64,000 nucleotides of DNA, from contig NZ_JABTCG010000004.1 in NCBI RefSeq assembly GCF_014610845.1, forward strand, positions 434,001 through 498,000, given 5' to 3'. Under the pieces are notes generated by a model. It was not told where the DNA came from. It was given only the letters and a program-made list of their open reading frames with translations, and did no database searches. Source of the stretch: Maribacter arenosus (lineage in GTDB: Bacteria > Bacteroidota > Bacteroidia > Flavobacteriales > Flavobacteriaceae). Shown piece by piece: positions 54,602 to 63,581 of the stretch; the stretch's first letter is position 1; every line of letters starts with the position of its first letter. The position numbers were made by a program, and so were the translations under genes.

Positions 54602-55675
54602 TTATATCACCAAAAACCCGTTTAATATTTTAATATACAAATCAATCCCTTCTTCTATTTCGTGAATGTAAATATACTCATCCGCTGAATGGGAACGGGT
54701 GCTATCACCTGGTCCTATTTTCATCGATTGACATGTAAGTGCGGCCTGATCTGATAGGGTAGGTGAACCATAGGTTTTACGACCTAACTTAACACCTGAC
54801 TGTACGAGTGGATGGTTAATATCGATAGCGGAAGAATTCAATCTTAGGGAACGTTCCTGTAATTCGCAGGGCGCTTCGGCTTTCAATATATCGGCTATTT
54901 CCTTATTGCTGTAACAATCATTGACTCTGACGTCTATAACCAGATCGGTATGCGAAGGAACCACATTATGTTGATCTCCCGCATTGATCTGTGTTACTGT
55001 AAGTTTTACTTCACCTAAGGCTTTTGAAACATTTTTGAATTTATAATTTTTAAACCATTCCAATACCTTAATGGTGTTGTAGATCGAATTGTTATCGTTC
55101 GGATGGGCGGCATGCGAAGGCGTGCCCTTTACAACAGCATCAAAAACCAACAATCCTTTTTCGGCTATGGCCAAATTCATAAGGGTAGGTTCCCCGACAA
55201 TGGCAACATCTATTTTCGGCAAACTGGGGAGTAATCCCCTAAGACTTTTGGGACCGGCACTCTCTTCTTCTGCCGTGGCGGCAATCAATAGATTGTGACT
55301 CAGGTTTTCAGAATCATAGAAATGGGTGAATGTCGCCAACAAGGATACCAAGGCACCACCGGCATCATTACTGCCTAGACCATATAGTTTGCCATCATCG
55401 ACCTGCGGTTCAAAAGGATTCCGGGTATAGGCTTTGTTCGGTTGTACCGTATCATGGTGGGAGTTTAAAAGTAAAGTTGGCTTGGCTTTGTCCCAATGTT
55501 TGTTCTTGGCAAATACATTGTTGTTTTCTCGTTGGAACGGAATATCAAATGACTTGAACCAATTTTCAATGGCATCTGCCGTATGGTGCTCTTCCCCGGA
55601 AAATGACGGGATAGAAATTAGTTCCTTCAATAAATCGACGGCTTTTTTGGTAAGGGTTTCTTGATTTATTTTCAT
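54602..55675 (-). CDS. argE: M20 metallopeptidase, acyl-ornithine/acyl-citrulline deacetylase (ArgE-type)
   Basis: 357 residues, M20 fold. Metal ligands: His73/His74-x in NSHHDTVQPN, Asp104 in GLGSNDAGGAL, and Glu pair in ATAEEESAGP, with VGEPT following. A lid domain (about 175-280) and a late SDQAAL segment complete the family. In Bacteroidota the pathway carbamoylates an acyl-ornithine first, so this enzyme probably deacylates acetyl- or succinyl-citrulline rather than acyl-ornithine. Its ATG overlaps the argB stop (ATGA), so the gene is coupled to argB. Confidence 0.88.
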   Translation of the reverse strand: MKINQETLTKKAVDLLKELISIPSFSGEEHHTADAIENWFKSFDIPFQRENNNVFAKNKHWDKAKPTLLLNSHHDTVQPNKAYTRNPFEPQVDDGKLYGLGSNDAGGALVSLLATFTHFYDSENLSHNLLIAATAEEESAGPKSLRGLLPSLPKIDVAIVGEPTLMNLAIAEKGLLVFDAVVKGTPSHAAHPNDNNSIYNTIKVLEWFKNYKFKNVSKALGEVKLTVTQINAGDQHNVVPSHTDLVIDVRVNDCYSNKEIADILKAEAPCELQERSLRLNSSAIDINHPLVQSGVKLGRKTYGSPTLSDQAALTCQSMKIGPGDSTRSHSADEYIYIHEIEEGIDLYIKILNGFLVI

Positions 55676-56451
55676 AAAGTGAGGGTCGTAAAGAGTTTCG
55701 CATTGGGTTGGAGCATAGAAATATCACCGATACATACTTTGCCAACATTATTCTGGAGTGCATGAAAACAATTTTCCATTTTTGGTAGCATACCATCCGC
55801 AATGACCTCTTTTTCCAATAAATCGGAGTACGTTTTTGTATTGATATATTGTATAACCGACTCACCATCTTCCACATCCATTAAAACACCTTTCTTCTCA
55901 AAGCAATAGTATAAGGTGGTATCATAGATCGAACTCATTCCAATGGCTATTTCAGAGGCAATAGTATCTGCATTGGTATTTAAGAGCTGTCCTTTGCCAT
56001 CATGTGATATTGCACAGAATACCGGGGTGATTCCAGCTTGTAGTAAGGTATCTAAAAGTTTTGAATTTATACCGTCAATATCGCCGACAAATCCAAAATC
56101 AATATTCTTTACAGGTCTTTTATGGGCTTGAATGGCATTGCCGTCCGCTCCACTAAGTCCTAAAGCATTGGTATCCAAAGCCTGTAATTTTGCAACGATA
56201 TTCTTATTGGAGAGTCCACCATATACCATGGTTATGATCTCGAGGCTTTTAGCATCGGTAATGCGTCTTCCATTGGCCAATTGCGATTCGATTCCCAATC
56301 TCGAGGCTAACTTGGTAGCCAATTTTCCACCCCCATGGACTAAGATCTTAGGCCCTTCCAGTTGAGAGAAATTCAACAGAAATTGGTCAAGTTCATCTGC
56401 ATTTTCGATGACATTACCTCCAATTTTTACTATGGACAGGATTTCTTTCAT
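55672..56451 (-). CDS. argB: Acetylglutamate (or succinylglutamate) kinase
   Basis: 259 residues, amino-acid-kinase fold. N-terminal KIGGNVIENADELDQFL, then the GHGGG-like ILVHGGGKLATKLASRLG, NGRRITDAKSLEIITMVYGG, and the late LLNTNADTIASEIAIGM. It phosphorylates the acylated glutamate, the second step of arginine synthesis. The N-terminal helix for arginine feedback seen in longer forms is absent. Its ATG overlaps the stop of argF' (ATGA). It is cytoplasmic. Confidence 0.92.
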   Translation of the reverse strand: MKEILSIVKIGGNVIENADELDQFLLNFSQLEGPKILVHGGGKLATKLASRLGIESQLANGRRITDAKSLEIITMVYGGLSNKNIVAKLQALDTNALGLSGADGNAIQAHKRPVKNIDFGFVGDIDGINSKLLDTLLQAGITPVFCAISHDGKGQLLNTNADTIASEIAIGMSSIYDTTLYYCFEKKGVLMDVEDGESVIQYINTKTYSDLLEKEVIADGMLPKMENCFHALQNNVGKVCIGDISMLQPNAKLFTTLTL

Positions 56452-57389
56452 TTTAAATTTTCTAACATCTTTTTCAGAACCAATTGTGCTGCAAAGGTCC
56501 TGTTGTTGGCTTGTTCTATCACCAAAGATTGGTCACTATCCAGTACTTCATCTTCAACAATCACATTTCTACGTACGGGCAAGCAATGCATGAATTTGGC
56601 ATTTCCCAATTTTGCCTTGGTAATCATCCATTGGGGGTCTTGGTTTAAAACCATACCGTAATTGGAATAGCTGCTCCAATTTTTTACGTATATGAAATCA
56701 GCATTTTCGCATGCTTTCCTTTGATTATATTCTACTCGTACACCCTTGGTTATATTGGGGTCCAACTCATACCCCTTAGGGTGTGTAATAACAAAATCGA
56801 CTTCCTGCATTTGCATCATTTGAATAAACGAATTGGCGACCGCATGGGGCAAGGCTTTTGGATGGGGAGCCCATGACAGTACCACTTTCGGATTCACCTT
56901 GGACGTATTTTCAGCTAAGGTAATTGCATCTGTAAAAGCTTGTAACGGATGGCCTACCGAACTTTCCATATTCACGATTGGTACGGTGGCGTATTTTTTA
57001 AACCCGTTAAGTACCACTTCCGCTTCATCCTTCGCTTTGTCATTTAATGAGGCAAAGGCCCTTATTCCTATAATGTCGCAATATTGGGAAACCACCTGGG
57101 CTGCTTCTTTGATATGTTCGGAAGCACCTTGGTCCATGATGGTACCATCGGCATATTCCAATGCCCAACCTTCGTTGCCGAAGTTCATGACCATGACTTC
57201 CATTCCTAAGTTCATGGCCGCCTTTTGGGTGCTTAATCGGGTTCTTAAACTGTTATTAAAGAAAAGAAGTCCGATGGTCTTCTCAGCACCCAGGGCTTTA
57301 TGATTATGAGGATTCTTTTTCAGTGATCGGGCCTCATTCACCCAATTCGGTAGTGAGTCGATATCATTAATAGAGAGGAAGTGCTTCAT
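56448..57389 (-). CDS. argF': N-acetylornithine / N-succinylornithine carbamoyltransferase (ArgF'-type)
   Basis: 313 residues. Carbamoyl-phosphate site SLRTRLSTQKAAMNLG instead of the STRTR of true ornithine carbamoyltransferases, plus MESSVGHPLQAFTDAI and HCLPVRRN, assign it to the acyl-ornithine branch. Residue 90, which is Pro in the succinyl-specific Bacteroides enzyme and Glu in the acetyl-specific Xanthomonas enzyme as I recall, is Ser here (MDQGASEHI). The acyl group is therefore uncertain. The start lies 10 bases after the proB stop; the end overlaps argB. Confidence 0.9.
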   Translation of the reverse strand: MKHFLSINDIDSLPNWVNEARSLKKNPHNHKALGAEKTIGLLFFNNSLRTRLSTQKAAMNLGMEVMVMNFGNEGWALEYADGTIMDQGASEHIKEAAQVVSQYCDIIGIRAFASLNDKAKDEAEVVLNGFKKYATVPIVNMESSVGHPLQAFTDAITLAENTSKVNPKVVLSWAPHPKALPHAVANSFIQMMQMQEVDFVITHPKGYELDPNITKGVRVEYNQRKACENADFIYVKNWSSYSNYGMVLNQDPQWMITKAKLGNAKFMHCLPVRRNVIVEDEVLDSDQSLVIEQANNRTFAAQLVLKKMLENLK

Positions 57390-57399
57390 GGATGAATTT

Positions 57400-58164
57400 T
57401 CAATGTTTAATTTTGGTATGCTTGCTAATACCCTTTATTGCGTCTGTGATAAAATTATCCCTCAGACCATTCACGATCCAAGTTTCAATCCCTGCAGATT
57501 GGGCAATGGTAGCGGCTTCTATTTTAGATTGCATACCCCCTGTGCCATGGGAAGACTTTAAAGTGCTGATTTCTTGTTGTAAACTTTGGGTTCCTATGAC
57601 CGATTCAATCGTTTTAGGGGTATTCACAGCAAGGGATTCCTTGGTATAGATACCATCTGTATTCGTAGCGATAACCAATAGGTCTACTTGCAATAAAGCA
57701 GCGGTAAGGGCTGCCAATTTATCATTATCACCAAATTGGATCTCATCTGTCGCTACAGTGTCATTCTCATTGATAATAGGGATGAAATTATTGGCCACCA
57801 AAACATTGATGGTGTTTTTGATATTAGCCTTGGCATCTACATTTTCAAAATCGGAATAGGAGAGTAGACATTGGGAGGTGAGCAGCCCCAATTCCCTGAA
57901 ATTCTCTTGGTAGATACGCATTAAATGAGGTTGCCCTATGGCCGCGAGCGCTTGCTTTACATTGATTTCGGCTCCATGATGTTCTAATTTCACAAATTGT
58001 TTCGCAGCGGCAATGGCCCCGGAACTCACAATAATGAATTCGTAATCATCTTTCAGGGTCGCAATTTGTCTGGCAATATCCTCGATTTTACCCCTGGAAA
58101 TCTGATTGGTTTCCTTGGTCAAGGTATTGCTACCAATTTTTAATAAAATTCTTTTTTTAGTCAT
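57400..58164 (-). CDS. proB: Glutamate 5-kinase, short form without PUA domain
   Basis: 254 residues: only the amino-acid-kinase domain is present, and the C-terminal PUA domain of the roughly 370-residue enterobacterial enzyme is missing. Motifs: KRILLKIGSNTLT at the N-terminus, IIVSSGAIAAAKQF, INENDTVATDEIQFGDNDKL (the family's nucleotide/glutamate loop) and SSHGTGGMQSKIEAA. It makes glutamyl-5-phosphate, first step to proline. It is between proA and argF' in the same operon. Confidence 0.92.
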   Translation of the reverse strand: MTKKRILLKIGSNTLTKETNQISRGKIEDIARQIATLKDDYEFIIVSSGAIAAAKQFVKLEHHGAEINVKQALAAIGQPHLMRIYQENFRELGLLTSQCLLSYSDFENVDAKANIKNTINVLVANNFIPIINENDTVATDEIQFGDNDKLAALTAALLQVDLLVIATNTDGIYTKESLAVNTPKTIESVIGTQSLQQEISTLKSSHGTGGMQSKIEAATIAQSAGIETWIVNGLRDNFITDAIKGISKHTKIKH

Positions 58165-58212
58165 TATTGTTGTCCTTTAAGACCTAACAGTTTTCACACA
58201 CCTTGTAAAACT

Positions 58213-59412
58213 TTAGTAGCGAACTTGTCCATTTCCCTTTATATACCATTTATTGGTTACCAAATGTTGTAAACCAATTGGGCCCCTCTGGTGCAATTTA
58301 TCCGTACTTATGGCCAATTCACCCCCCAAGCCAAATTGGCCTCCATCTGTAAATCGGGTCGATGCATTATGGTAGACGGCTGCAGTATCCACTCGGTTCA
58401 TAAACTCATTGGCGGCAGCTTCATTTTTCGTTATTATGGCTGCAGAATGACCACCGCCATAGGTATTTATTTTCCCGATGGCTTCTTCCAAATGGTTTAC
58501 CGCACCTAATAGAATCTTATAATCCAAAAATTCTTCGTACCAAATGGCGTCATTTTTGATTTTGGTAGTGTTTTCAAAACCTTCCAAATGATCATCAACC
58601 CAAATAGTCACATTACTTTCCAATAATTTCGAGATCAGGTTCCCAATAAAATCGGATTTGTTTTTTAACCGATCATGGATCAGCACCTTGTCCAAAGCAT
58701 TGCATGCCGATATTTTAGTCGTCTTTGCGTTGATGATAATGTCCATGGCCATTTGTTGATCGGCATCAACATCAACAAACACAAAATTATTGCCCCTACC
58801 ACTTACGATTACGGGGCATGTTGCATGTTGCTTTACAAAGGCAATCAGTTTTTCGCCTCCCCGAGGTACGATCAGATCTAATTTCTGGGTCGGATTTTCC
58901 AAAAAATCTTGGGTTTCATTCCGGTCATATTCTAAATATTCGACCCATGCCGTTGAAACCTGGTTTTCTGATAAAGCTTTATGCCACATTTCTACCAGGA
59001 CCAAGTTGCTGTTCAAAGATTCCTTGCCTCCTTTCAATAGTATCTTATTGCCCGATTTAAAAGCGATTCCTGCTGCTTCGACTGTGACATCTGGTCGGGA
59101 TTCGTAAATGATCAGCACGGTACCAAAAGGGGCCGTTCTGTTACTGACCAACATTCCATTTTCATGTTCAAAATGAAATCGCTCAATGTTCAATGGGTCC
59201 TTTTGTTGTTCTAATTCCTGGAGGGACCGGATCATACCGTTTATTTTGGCGTCATCGACCTTAAGACGATCGTACATGGCAATGTCGTCGCCCAGGTAAC
59301 TTTCCATATCCTTTTTATTGGCATCTAAAAGGGCGACTTTGTCCTCTTTCAACCATTTTATCATGGACTTCAGTACTGCATTTCGATGCTTGATATTCAA
59401 GGGTGTACTCAT
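58213..59412 (-). CDS. proA: Glutamate-5-semialdehyde dehydrogenase
   Basis: 399 residues, aldehyde-dehydrogenase fold. ProA hallmarks: VSNRTAPFGTVLIIYESRPD, VTVEAAGIAFKSGNKILLKGGKE (NADP region), catalytic Cys in KISACNALDKVLIH, NASTRFTDGGQFGLGGELAIS. It reduces glutamyl phosphate to the semialdehyde. Its ATG overlaps the argD stop (ATGA), and proB follows 48 bases on. Cytoplasmic. Confidence 0.94.
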   Translation of the reverse strand: MSTPLNIKHRNAVLKSMIKWLKEDKVALLDANKKDMESYLGDDIAMYDRLKVDDAKINGMIRSLQELEQQKDPLNIERFHFEHENGMLVSNRTAPFGTVLIIYESRPDVTVEAAGIAFKSGNKILLKGGKESLNSNLVLVEMWHKALSENQVSTAWVEYLEYDRNETQDFLENPTQKLDLIVPRGGEKLIAFVKQHATCPVIVSGRGNNFVFVDVDADQQMAMDIIINAKTTKISACNALDKVLIHDRLKNKSDFIGNLISKLLESNVTIWVDDHLEGFENTTKIKNDAIWYEEFLDYKILLGAVNHLEEAIGKINTYGGGHSAAIITKNEAAANEFMNRVDTAAVYHNASTRFTDGGQFGLGGELAISTDKLHQRGPIGLQHLVTNKWYIKGNGQVRY

Positions 59413-60536
59413 GATAAGGCAATTTTCAATTTATCGAAAAACACATCCATTTGGGCTTTGGTAATATTCAAGGCAGGAAGAATGCGTAATATATGTTTGT
59501 TGCTGGCCCCACCTGTAAATAAATGGTGTTCGTAAATCAATTTCTTGCGTAGTTCGGCAACTTCAAAATCGAATTCCAGTCCCAGCATCAATCCCTTTCC
59601 TTTGGTTCTTTTTACTTGGGTGATTTCTTTGGCCTTCTCCATGAAATAGGCGCCTAACTGATTTACATTTTCCATGAGGTTTTCATTTTCCATAACTTCA
59701 AGCACGGCTAGGGTAGCCACACAAGCAAGATGATTACCCCCAAAGGTAGTACCCAACAGACCATAGGATGCTTTGATCTTTTCATGGATTAAAACACCTG
59801 CTACGGGAAAACCGTTCCCCATTCCTTTGGCGATGGTGATAATATCGGGTTGTATGTTATGGTGCTGAAAGGCAAAGAATTTACCACTTCGACCAAAACC
59901 TGACTGTACTTCATCGGCAATTAGGACAACCTTGTTTTCCTTACAGATTTTCGAAATTTGTTGGTAGAATTCAGTGGTCGGTTCGTCCAGACCACCCACG
60001 CCTTGAATGGATTCAATAATCACGGCACAGACATCCCCTTTTTCAATTTCAATTTTAAAAGCGGTGATATTATCGAACGGTAAAAAGGTAACTTTTTGCT
60101 GCTTGTTTAAAGGGGCATTTATTTTTTCATTATCGGTTGTTGCCACAGCGGCCGAGGTTCTTCCATGAAAGCTGTTTTTAAAGGCAATGACCCTTGACTT
60201 TCCCGTTTGGAAAGAGGCCAATTTCAAGGCATTTTCATTGGCTTCGGCCCCAGTATTGCATAGGAACAGATTATAGTCATCACAATGGGAAAGCTTACCG
60301 AGCTTTGTTGCCAATTTCACTTGTAACGGATTTTGTACGGCATTGCTGTAAAACCCGATATTATCCAACTGGTCTTTAAGTCGTTTAATATAATGGGGAT
60401 GTGAATGTCCAATGGATATTACAGCATGGCCCCCATAAAAATCGAGGTATTCCTGTCCTTTGTCATCGGTGACCACTATACCCTTTGCAGAAATGGGGGT
60501 CACATCATATAGGGGGTAGACGTCGAATAATTTCAT
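59409..60536 (-). CDS. argD: Acetylornithine (acylornithine) aminotransferase
   Basis: 375 residues, class-III PLP aminotransferase. Motifs: GGHAVISIGHSHPHYIKRL, LCNTGAEANENALKLA, AFKNSFHGRTSAAVATT, IADEVQSGFGRSGKFFAF and the PLP lysine in TIAKGMGNGFPVAGV. It makes acyl-ornithine from the acyl-glutamate semialdehyde. Its ATG overlaps the proC stop, and its stop overlaps the proA ATG, so it is tightly coupled to both proline genes. Confidence 0.93.
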   Translation of the reverse strand: MKLFDVYPLYDVTPISAKGIVVTDDKGQEYLDFYGGHAVISIGHSHPHYIKRLKDQLDNIGFYSNAVQNPLQVKLATKLGKLSHCDDYNLFLCNTGAEANENALKLASFQTGKSRVIAFKNSFHGRTSAAVATTDNEKINAPLNKQQKVTFLPFDNITAFKIEIEKGDVCAVIIESIQGVGGLDEPTTEFYQQISKICKENKVVLIADEVQSGFGRSGKFFAFQHHNIQPDIITIAKGMGNGFPVAGVLIHEKIKASYGLLGTTFGGNHLACVATLAVLEVMENENLMENVNQLGAYFMEKAKEITQVKRTKGKGLMLGLEFDFEVAELRKKLIYEHHLFTGGASNKHILRILPALNITKAQMDVFFDKLKIALS

Positions 60537-61333
60537 TGGTTTGTTTTTTTAAACTCACTTATTTTTTCGAACGAAGCAACAATGCCCTGAATGAGTGATG
60601 AACTCAACCCTTGGTGTTCCATTTCATTCAGTCCTTGTATGGTGCAACCCATGGGGGTGGTCACCTTATCTATTTCTTCCTCGGGATGCTGTCCAGATGC
60701 AATCAAGAGTTCTGCAGCCCCATCACAGGTGTACATGGCCAGTTCTTGTGCTTCCTTGGCATCAAAACCCAATTGAATGGCGCCTTGGGTTGTGGCCCTG
60801 ATCAAACGCATCCAAAAAGCGATACCACTGGCACAGATAACCGTTGCGGCTTGCATTTGCACTTCTGGGATTTCCATGGAATGCCCCATTCGATTAAAGA
60901 TAGCCTTGGCCAATGCTACACGTTTCTTGCCTTTTTCATTCGAACAAATGCAGGTCATGGATTTACCAACCGAGATTGCCGTATTGGGCATACTTCGAAT
61001 GATATTGTGATCTTTCCCCAAAATGCTTTCCATCTGTTCAATACTATAACCGGTAATGGTTGAGATGATCACATGTTTTTCTGTGAGCAGGGCTTTAAGA
61101 TCTTTCAATAATTCCGCGATGTGCAGAGGCTGAACTGCAAAAATCAAGATATCCGAATTTTTAACAGCTTCCTTGTTGTCGGGGGTAACCGTAACATTGC
61201 CGTATTTTTCAAAATGTTGGATATCTGTGGTATTTCTTTTTGTCAGGTACATTTTTGTGGCCCCATTGCTTTGCAAGATTCCCTTTGCAATGGATATTCC
61301 TAAATTCCCAGCTCCTATAATGGCTATTTTCAT
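60533..61333 (-). CDS. proC: Pyrroline-5-carboxylate reductase
   Basis: 266 residues. Rossmann motif IIGAGNLGISIAKGI at the N-terminus, RSMPNTAISVGKSMTCICSN (the family's MPN...g.g), and the late VTTPMGCTIQGLNEME (the TxPGGxT-like signature, here PMGCT). It completes proline synthesis using NAD(P)H. Located between argC (56-base gap) and argD (overlap). Confidence 0.92.
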   Translation of the reverse strand: MKIAIIGAGNLGISIAKGILQSNGATKMYLTKRNTTDIQHFEKYGNVTVTPDNKEAVKNSDILIFAVQPLHIAELLKDLKALLTEKHVIISTITGYSIEQMESILGKDHNIIRSMPNTAISVGKSMTCICSNEKGKKRVALAKAIFNRMGHSMEIPEVQMQAATVICASGIAFWMRLIRATTQGAIQLGFDAKEAQELAMYTCDGAAELLIASGQHPEEEIDKVTTPMGCTIQGLNEMEHQGLSSSLIQGIVASFEKISEFKKTNQ

Positions 61334-61389
61334 GATCTCTATTTACTAAGGGCTTAACGCCTTCATTTCACTTTTTCTAGTTCGTATTT

Positions 61390-62364
61390 TTAATAAACAC
61401 CGGCTTTTAATCGCAACCCTTCATTTTCCTTAAACCCGAACATCAGGTTCATATTCTGAATGGCTTGACCTGAGGCCCCCTTTAATAAATTGTCAATGGC
61501 CGAGGTAATCAATAGAACCTCGTCATGTTTGTGCAAATGGATATGGCATTGATTTGTATTGACAACTTGTTTCAGATTGATGGGCTCTGTGGCTATCTGT
61601 GTAAATTCTGCTTCCGAATAAAAATCTTGGTACAATTGTAGGGCATCTTCTATTGTACCCTTAAAATTAGTGTAAGCCGTTGCTAAAATACCCCTGGTAA
61701 AATTACCGCGCATGGGCAAGAATAGTATTTCTCCCGAATTCGCCTGAAGAGTTTTTACGCTCTCATTGATTTCGCCCAAATGCTGATGGGTAAAGGGCTT
61801 GTACCAGGAAACATTGCCATTTCGCCAACTAAAATGGGTGGTCGCAGATGGACTCACACCTGCTCCCGTGCTCCCTGTTACGGCATTCACGTGTACCTGT
61901 GAATGTAATAAATGGGCATTGGCCAATGGCAAAAGTGCCAATTCGATTGCCGTGGCAAAGCAACCGGGATTCGCTATATATCTAGCGGATGTTATTCTCT
62001 TTTTGTTCAATTCCGGGAGGCCATATACAAATTCCTTCCCATTATGGTCAGCATCCTTTTTCAATCTAAAATCATTGCTTAAATCGATGATTCCTGTAGC
62101 TTCTGAAAATTGATTATTGTTAAGGAATTTGGTCGAATTGCCATGTCCCAAGCAAAGAAAGACCACATCTACTTCCAAGTTCACCTCACCGGTAAATTGC
62201 AATTCCGTTACACCCAATAGATCAGGATGAGTCGCGGTGACCCGGGTACCGGCCCTTGTTGTGCTATAAACAAAATCAATTTCCACATTGGGGTGGTTCA
62301 ATAAGATTCGGATCAATTCGCCACCCGTATATCCAGAACCTCCAATAATCCCTGCCCTAATCAT
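61390..62364 (-). CDS. argC: N-acyl-gamma-glutamyl-phosphate reductase
   Basis: 324 residues. NADP motif GGSGYTGGELIRILLNHP, catalytic Cys in YIANPGCFATAIELALLPL, the segment NAVTGSTGAGVSPSATTHFS and PMRGNFTRGILATA. Third step of arginine synthesis, reducing the acyl-glutamyl phosphate. Its start overlaps the argG stop by eight bases, showing translational coupling. Confidence 0.94.
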   Translation of the reverse strand: MIRAGIIGGSGYTGGELIRILLNHPNVEIDFVYSTTRAGTRVTATHPDLLGVTELQFTGEVNLEVDVVFLCLGHGNSTKFLNNNQFSEATGIIDLSNDFRLKKDADHNGKEFVYGLPELNKKRITSARYIANPGCFATAIELALLPLANAHLLHSQVHVNAVTGSTGAGVSPSATTHFSWRNGNVSWYKPFTHQHLGEINESVKTLQANSGEILFLPMRGNFTRGILATAYTNFKGTIEDALQLYQDFYSEAEFTQIATEPINLKQVVNTNQCHIHLHKHDEVLLITSAIDNLLKGASGQAIQNMNLMFGFKENEGLRLKAGVY

Positions 62365-63547
62365 AATCGTGATTTACGTGATTATATATTTTTCCTGGAT
62401 TCGACATTATTTTGATGAATCCTTTGGCCTCATCGGCTGTCCATCCCTTATGCATTTCACCATAACTACCGAAGGATGCATTCATCAAATCGTGTTCAGA
62501 TGATATTCCATTCAATCTAAATTGGAAGGGGTACAGGCTCACGTACACATCGCCAGAAACGTTCTTTTGGGTGTCGGTCAAGAAAGCTTCGATATTCCGC
62601 ATTACCTCATCAAGATAATTGCCTTCGTGCAGCAACATGCCATAGAAGTTCCCCATTTGTTCTTTTTGATACTGCTGCCATTTACTCAGCGTATGTTTTT
62701 CCAATAAATGATGGGCTTTAATAATAATGAGGGCTGCGGGGGCCTCAAAACCAACCCTACCTTTTATCCCAATAATGGTATCCCCAACGTGGATATCCCT
62801 ACCAATTGCATATTTCGAGGCCATTGCCTCTAATTTTTCAATATTGGCCACAGGCTTGTCTTTTTTCCCATCAATGGCCACCAATTCCCCTTTTTCAAAG
62901 GTCAAGGTAACCTCAGAAGGTTTTTTTTCCTCCAATTGACTGGGATAGGCACTATCGGGTAAAGGTAAATTCGAGGTGAGGGTCTCCGCCCCTCCAACTG
63001 ATGTGCCCCATAGACCTTTGTTGATAGAATACTTGGCCTTTTCCCAAGGATAGTCGACCCCATTTTTTTGGAGATATCCAATTTCAAATTCCCGGGAGAG
63101 TTTATCATCTCTGATCGGGGTTATTATTTCAATATCCGGTGCGATGATTTGAAAGATCATATCGAAACGAACCTGATCGTTTCCCGCCCCAGTACTACCA
63201 TGGGCAATGTATTTGGCCCCTATTTTCTTGGCATGGCTTACAATCTCAAGGGCTTGTACTATACGTTCGGCACTAACGGATAGAGGGTAGGTGTTATTTT
63301 TTAGCACGTTGCCAAAAATCAAAAATTTAACCACCTTTTCATAAAAGGTCTGTACCGCATCTATCGAAGTGTAGGAGCAGGCCCCCAATGCCAATGCCTT
63401 CGTTTTTATGTTTGTAATTTCTTCATCGGAAAATCCACCGGTATTTACGCTTACCGCATGCACTTCATATCCTTCTTCCTTTGAAAGGTACTTTGCGCAA
63501 TAAGAAGTATCGAGTCCTCCACTATACGCTAAAACTAATTTTTCCAT
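62357..63547 (-). CDS. argG: Argininosuccinate synthase
   Basis: 396 residues. ATP-binding PP-loop AYSGGLDTSYCAKYL, a GSTGAGNDQVRFDMIF block (the family's citrulline/ATP site) and EYAHGSTGKGND-like AHGSTGAGND. It joins citrulline and aspartate. The C-terminal FNASFGSYGEMHKGW-like end is a little shorter than in Escherichia coli. First complete gene of the operon; only 34 bases separate it from the acetyltransferase gene at the window end. Confidence 0.94.
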   Translation of the reverse strand: MEKLVLAYSGGLDTSYCAKYLSKEEGYEVHAVSVNTGGFSDEEITNIKTKALALGACSYTSIDAVQTFYEKVVKFLIFGNVLKNNTYPLSVSAERIVQALEIVSHAKKIGAKYIAHGSTGAGNDQVRFDMIFQIIAPDIEIITPIRDDKLSREFEIGYLQKNGVDYPWEKAKYSINKGLWGTSVGGAETLTSNLPLPDSAYPSQLEEKKPSEVTLTFEKGELVAIDGKKDKPVANIEKLEAMASKYAIGRDIHVGDTIIGIKGRVGFEAPAALIIIKAHHLLEKHTLSKWQQYQKEQMGNFYGMLLHEGNYLDEVMRNIEAFLTDTQKNVSGDVYVSLYPFQFRLNGISSEHDLMNASFGSYGEMHKGWTADEAKGFIKIMSNPGKIYNHVNHDYD

Positions 63548-63581
63548 TATTGATTATTTTATATTTCCGTCGTTAGGAAAC

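Noticed and set aside
56833-57303. 156-codon plus-strand frame opposite argF'
   Set aside because: Antisense shadow of a conserved enzyme; no recognisable domain.
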